Below, in pieces: positions 58,301-64,000 of a DNA stretch of 64,000 nucleotides (position 1 is the first letter of the stretch; each line of letters opens with the position of its first letter). Under the pieces are notes generated by a model, which did no database searches, had not been told where the DNA came from, and was given only the letters and a program-made list of their open reading frames with translations. Location of the stretch: the NCBI RefSeq assembly GCF_028453695.1, contig NC_135778.1, positions 3,916,166 to 3,980,165 on the forward strand, given 5' to 3'. The DNA comes from Augochlora pura (taxonomy: Eukaryota; Arthropoda; Insecta; Hymenoptera; Halictidae). A program made the translations under genes and the position numbers.

Positions 58301-61300
58301 ATGGCAGTAGATACTTGTGATTGTAAGTGAGAAGACAATTTAAGGCAGCCTTCTGAATGTCAGGATTCTTTGATGACAATAAGTCCAAGTATATTTTCTG
58401 GATCTCCGACTCCCTATATAATGTCCGTGGATTTGTTATTTTTCCAAATATTTCTAATTGAGCAAGTAAAACTTTTGTTTTGTAAAATCTATTTGACATT
58501 AATGTTTGTTTTGATTTTGTATCTGCTAACTTCGACTTTTTGTTCATAGAATCAACTTCCTTCATTTCTGTTTCTATTTTCTGTTCTGTTTCATCTTTTT
58601 CTTCATTCTCGTTTTCTTCAAGTTCAGGATCAATATCGTCGTCCACATCAATTTCCATTTGACTATCAGGAGCATCTGTTTTCTGTGTCTGTAAGATACT
58701 ACAAGACTTAGCGTCTTCGGAATTTGTCTTGAAAAAATTATCATTTACGTAATCAATAAATATTCCTGTAATATCTCTGTTCTTCATTTCACTGTAATGC
58801 GAGAAATTTCCCATACATTTCCACAATAGAATTTGATGATTTTGATAATCGGGGCTCTCTTTGACTTTTTGTATTTCCATTTCTATTTCAGAAATAATAT
58901 CACACTCGTACAATGTTTTATAATCTGGTGTCTCCTTGTAGCTCGATTTCAGTTCTGTTAAGAATATATGCCAAAATTGTTCACATTCCTTGCTTGCATA
59001 TGAAGCAATAATCTTACTCACAGGTTCCCATAGTATAGAAAAATTTATATACAAACATCCTAATAAATACCTAAGTGGAATATCATTATATTTAGAATTT
59101 AAATTCGACAATGTAGTGCCTTCAAATGATAAAGCCTGTAAGTGTAGCAATTTGTTTCTGTAAGTTTGAACTGTTATAGATTCACATTCTGCCAAATACA
59201 AATGTTCGATAGCACTTTTTTCGGTATCGATAACAGAAACTTTAATTTCTTGAATGTTAGAATACAGAGAATACAAATGGGTTACAACTAATCGAACATC
59301 ACTGAAGGGTGAACTTAATTGCGATGCGATACTACTGTTTATGTTGTCAAAGAAATTTACATTTATATACATTTCTCGATAGTCAGATGTACTGAAATAT
59401 GTTATACATAAGTCTACTGCATTCAAAATTAATTTATTGCTAGGATATTTAGCTAGAAGATCCAATATCTTTATAGCATGTGTGTTCAAGAAGTTATGTA
59501 AAATTTCAGGTTCCAGAATATGAACTGCTGATTCAAGCGCTATCAAAAAACTGAAACATAATTTATTTAACTCATCTTCTGTATTGGTTTCATTTAATAT
59601 CCGTTTATACAAAGACAATAACCCTTCTTTTAAAATATCTTTGAATTCTTCTGGTAAAGGTTTTAAATGTGGCAGAATAATTAACATTTTCAATGTATTA
59701 GTTGATACATTATTATCCAATAAGCCTTTCAATTCTTTAAGGAAGAAATTAATTGTATCTGGTTTGGCCCCTCGAATTTCTAGTACGTATTTCTCCCATT
59801 TATTTAAATTAATTCCATTTATGCTTAGTGGAACTTTTGTCCTCACTATGTTAGCAAATAATCTTAAAGAATCATTAGTAAATTCATTACTAATACTATA
59901 TCGTAGGACATGTGGTAATATCATAGTTTCAAATGCTGAGTAATCCATTAAACTTTCAACAGCTCTGTACAATAATTTTATATCTTTTACAGCCATAATC
60001 TTAAGTAATATCTGGCTTGAAGTCTCTTGCATTAATTTAACATTGGCTGCTAATAGAACAGCAACTCCTACATTTAGAGCCTCTTGGAGGACATCATTGT
60101 CGTTTTCAAAGATATCCAGGATCTGTATTAATTGTTTGATCAATGGAACTGGCTCTATGGCAAACTTTCCACTTTTATAATTAACAACAGTACACAGCAA
60201 TTGCATTATGAGTACCAAACTTTTTTCTTTTCCAGTTGTAACTTGGATATTCTTACTTTTCTCAATAGAAGTGTTTATAACATTCAGTAGCACAGACCAG
60301 AATACTTGACATTTCTGTGGATGTATATTTTTCAAAAAGCAATTAATTATTTCCTTCAATACTTTAAATAGCAACTCTTGATTCACATCATCATTGTTTA
60401 ATGCATTCAAGTATAATGAAAGCATTTGTTCTGCACACGAGTGAAATTGTCCTGGTGTGCCAGATATTACATCGAATAATAATTTCCCACAACCTGACAC
60501 TCCATTAGGATTTTTTTCCAGAACATTCATTACATTCTTCAAGAAAGAATCTTTATCCTTGACTTTGCGTACTACAAACGCAAAACTTTCAGCTGCAAAA
60601 TTATTTATATACACTGGTTGTGTATCTGCTAATAGCGGCAACAGCAGATCTATTACAGTATTAATATTTTTAACCAGATAACGCCACAGAAATTTGAAAA
60701 GATAAGCCAATGCCGTGAGAACATATTCTAATTGTTCTGTGTCTTTGGTCTGCAATAAATCAGTGATGACTGATAAAAATTTAGGGAAATACTCATAAAA
60801 ATCTTTTTGCAGATCTTTGGATACAGCGACCACTAATCTAAAGGAAAAAGTTCAGGTAAAATAATTATTAACATAGAATTATAATCCTATTGCCATATAT
60901 ACATGCACATTTAAATTTGGTACATACTCTAAAACTGGCTGCAAAAACAGGACATCATTCTTTTCCAGATATTCTATTAATGTGTCGATCACGAACTGTT
61001 TTTGATTAATCAACTGAGGAAGCGTGACAATGTCGCGAACTTTTTTCTTAAGGCTGCAATACTCCTCTGTGAGGTTAAGAACGTTCCATTTCTGAAGAGT
61101 TTGATGAAAATATGTTTCGACTTCTTCATCGTCTTCCTCATTTCGATGCGTGACACGGTGAAATACATCAACATCAATTTCACTGATCCTTTCGGAAAAT
61201 GGCTTAAACTACAAAAGAAAAATCACTTGATAAACACTTCACAACAAGAGGATCGCTATGTACATAAGTTATGTATTTACCTGAAAGGTATTGCATTCTT

Positions 61301-61325
61301 TATGGCGAATTGGTTTGTTCTTCAT
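52304..61325 (-). CDS. UTP20: UTP20, small-subunit processome component 20
   Basis: Ten exons, 5' to 3': 61325-61281, 61208-60928, 60837-55597, 55520-55265, 55191-54022, 53950-53768, 53687-53366, 53285-52861, 52790-52521, 52453-52304. All introns are GT-AG, with 8343 nt in phase, giving 2780 aa; the human protein is about 2785. The N-terminus MKNKPIRHKE, then LEYVLTALAYLFKFLWR and NFAAESFAFVVRKVKDKDSF, match UTP20/DRIM. The protein is an alpha-helical HEAT-repeat scaffold of the nucleolar SSU processome needed for 18S rRNA maturation. Two acidic, low-complexity insertions are in the large exon (minus strand at about 58.7-58.5 and 56.0-55.85 kb). The C-terminus is strongly basic (KKKEARKRKA, KKIVKKRPKK), a nucleolar targeting type. 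The 5241-bp third exon is unusually long. No frame breaks were seen. Confidence 0.95.
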
Positions 61326-64000
61326 GATGACGAAGTATAGAAAAGCTTCACGTTTATTAGATTAAATATGTCATTAATGAAAAGAACATAAAAAGTCAAG
61401 TTTTACTAATGTTGACCGCACTCACGTGTATCTCACATCGTCTCACGTGTTGCACACAAGCACGAACTATGCAGATGCCTGTAGACTTGATATGAGTGCG
61501 ACACGAGAATGGTAATCGGACTTCTGAAATTTCATTTTTGGGTCATAAAATATGTAATACATTGAATGCCAAGTTTAGACTGGATTAGTCCTGTACCTCG
61601 GCTAATTTTTGTAAAGCATTTTTATCCCTATCATTTTAACGCGCATCCAATCTTAAGCATGTCCTGTCCCAGCAATCAATCGTTAACCAATTAGATAAGA
61701 GTAATTTCTCTACCTACTCCTATATTACTGAGTATTATAAGCCGCAGGTGCAGTACTTTGAGATAATACTGTAACTCTTTTACTGGCATTATTTAGTATG
61801 TAAATGTGTCTATTATTTCGCTTTTCTAGAGTGCTGGAGAAGAGGGATAAATAACGAAGAAACCCGGAAATAATCTTCATCTGTGTTAAAGCTGTTGGCT
61901 AAATTACCGACAGTCGATTCTAGTTTACAGTTTGAACGTTACTAATTGGCGCTGTGACTCCGAACTAAGCTTTATGTTTCCGCCAGAAGAGGCGCTACTG
62001 ATCCACGTGTGCAGAATGCAAAGGATCTTTACTCTGTTTACTAGTTTAGTTATTTTTATACTTTCAAGAGTTAGTGATTCTTGTCGATTTTATCAGTATT
62101 ATGTGAAAAACACCAAGAATCATCTGCTCTCTACATTTAAAGTAATAAATAAACAATTCTTGTATTTTACAGATACAGAAGAGTATTCCTAACATTTCTG
62201 ATAAGATATCAAAATACAATTGAATTTTGATCATCCGGTATCCCTTGAATTAGCACAGTCTTGCAAAACAATAGAACTACAATTCGAATCGACTAAAACT
62301 GTACCAGATAGGACAACTTTTCGCTCGCCGTGGTTGTAATCACGAGGAGACAAAAATCGCGCATCAATCCCAATGGTCACGTACCGTATTAAGGGATGCA
62401 ACAGCATCCATCCTGTACTCGCTACGCATCACGGCTGAGGTAATTACGTTCGCGAGCGTCTACCTATAAGGATTCGATTAACCCCGGTCTTTTTTTAAAT
62501 ACTTCCTGGATAATATGCAATCGGAGAAGCTGACCAGGACGAGTCTGATTAAGTTTTCCATCGCGTGATTGGTAATCTGCTGAGCAACAATGAACAGCTT
62601 CGCAGAGGAAACTCTCTCGGGATCCTCTCCACCGTCCCGCCATGTTCTGGTGGCCGTCAAATGACATAATCCTTCGGCGACTAATGAAATCCGATTAGTC
62701 CCCGTAACGAGACCGGCATTACGCGCCGATCCGCTCTCCCGGGTCACCGTAATAATTCTTGGCAATCGTCGCATTAGAAACAGCAGGTGCGAACTATTTA
62801 ACGATTCGATACGGTGCCACTCGGTTGCAATAAATCTTCATTAATTTGTGATAGAGTCGGCCGATTGTGATTTCGAAAAAAGAACCAGGAAGATAGGCGG
62901 AGAGGGGAACCAGTTCGCGAATAATTTTCCACGTTCGCCGTGCGGGGCACGTACGCTCGTTTCGGTTTTATCATGCGAACAAGTGTAACGAGAAACGAGT
63001 TTCGACCCGAAGCCGAAACACGAATGCGCCGAATCGGGACAGGAATCGCGTTCGGACAATCGGCCGGTATTGGCGTGATTTCGCACCATTAATCTTGTCC
63101 TCGACAATTAACCGGCTGCGGGGCCTAACGCAATAGCCGGCTATTAATTACAATCAACGCTATCTCACGCACCGGGGCCGATACGACGTTTAATCTCCGG
63201 CACCGGGAATTCGATCGCTGTCCAAATTCGTATCGGTATTATTCCCGATCCTTGTCAAACCACGTTCCGGAAGGTGTTGCTCTTTGGTGATCGAATTATC
63301 GCGGATCGCGGGTAACGCATGAGCGCCGTCGTTGCTCGCTGATCGACTTCATTTGCTAAAACGCGAGCCCGGCTTCGTGGAGGAAAAAACGAGCGCGGAT
63401 CACGCTGGGTGGATAAATCACCTATCAGGTTCCAGGGTCGCGTGTCCACGTCCGCTGGCTCTCTGACCAGTCGATGGTGAAAGCAGGCTTGGGCGTATAG
63501 TTTCGCCTACGTGACGAAGGTGGCGCGATTAGGACGCTTTCGGGTATATTAATATTTAAATTGTCCAATTAACGATTTCACGCGAATACTGAGAGGAATT
63601 TTTTGTCTACTCTTTTCATATTCATTCGATTAACAAATTTAAATAAATTGTACACAGTACGTTTAAAACTGTAATTTATCTATTTTTTTGTTCATACATA
63701 CATTTAAGCATTTAAAAGATGTATAGACTGTTACTCGGAGTCCGAAATGTTACAATTATGTGCTTCAGAAATTATTATCTCTTCGTAAAGATTAACATTT
63801 TATCCTTATTTGTGCTTTTCAGTTCGTTGTCATGTTTTATTTATTATCAGCGATCCGATATATTATGGTCTCGAATAATCTTGAGAGACCTTCGTAAAAA
63901 ATATACGATATAGTGAAAAATCAGAGATGCGGCAAGAGGAAGTGGTTCTCGACGCGAAATAAATATCGAAAACGTGTTATGCAAGCAGGGGCTTTCTCAT
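61326..64000. other. Upstream of UTP20; no gene seen
   Basis: The UTP20 5' flank is AT-rich. From about 62.4 kb the sequence becomes CpG-rich without a supportable exon chain. Open frames of 60-100 codons occur on both strands but carry no recognised motif. A neighbouring gene's distant exon cannot be excluded. Confidence 0.55.

Overview
The window is animal nuclear DNA, most likely from a hymenopteran insect and probably a bee (inference). Genes are split by short GT-AG introns. Non-coding DNA is AT-rich with CpG-rich islands and many small TTAA-flanked transposons. Gene content is a tandem cluster of clan-2 cytochrome P450 genes, a glycine/tryptophan-repeat secreted protein and the conserved ribosome-biogenesis gene UTP20. 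No bacterial, CRISPR or phage features were seen.

Layout. 1-11.9 kb: no gene I can support; tandem repeats, a mariner-like MITE (9655-9880), a TTAA MITE (7170-7486) and a palindrome-ended element (10.5-10.7 kb). 11.8-14.8 kb: a plus-strand gene for a secreted protein, reconstructed from a signal-peptide exon beside a 100-N assembly gap and one large exon coding a Gly-rich domain and a Trp/Lys octapeptide domain. 14.8-20.4 kb: no gene seen. 20.4-23.7 kb: an 8-exon plus-strand P450 (503 aa). 25.3-49.3 kb: a head-to-tail minus-strand array of paralogous P450 copies. Three have open frames (489, 488 and 490 aa by my splicing) and two are decayed. Copies share exon sizes, intron positions, TATA/GATA-type upstream sequence and a 3' flanking repeat. 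49.3-52.3 kb: mariner and Tc1 transposase remnants. 52.3-61.3 kb: UTP20, minus strand, 10 exons, 2780 aa, including one 5.2-kb exon. 61.3-64 kb: no gene seen.

The array records gene birth and death: ordered duplication, exon loss, premature stops and frameshifts, a LINE fragment and an unclassified 369-bp insertion with a 16-bp target duplication, and at least eleven TTAA-flanked MITEs, mostly inside P450 introns. One copy (gene E) lacks two residues normally near-invariant in P450s. The least familiar protein is the octapeptide-repeat protein at 11.9-14.8 kb.

All exon joins were worked out by hand from splice signals, reading phase and paralog comparison. No database search was run, so P450 family names are left open.
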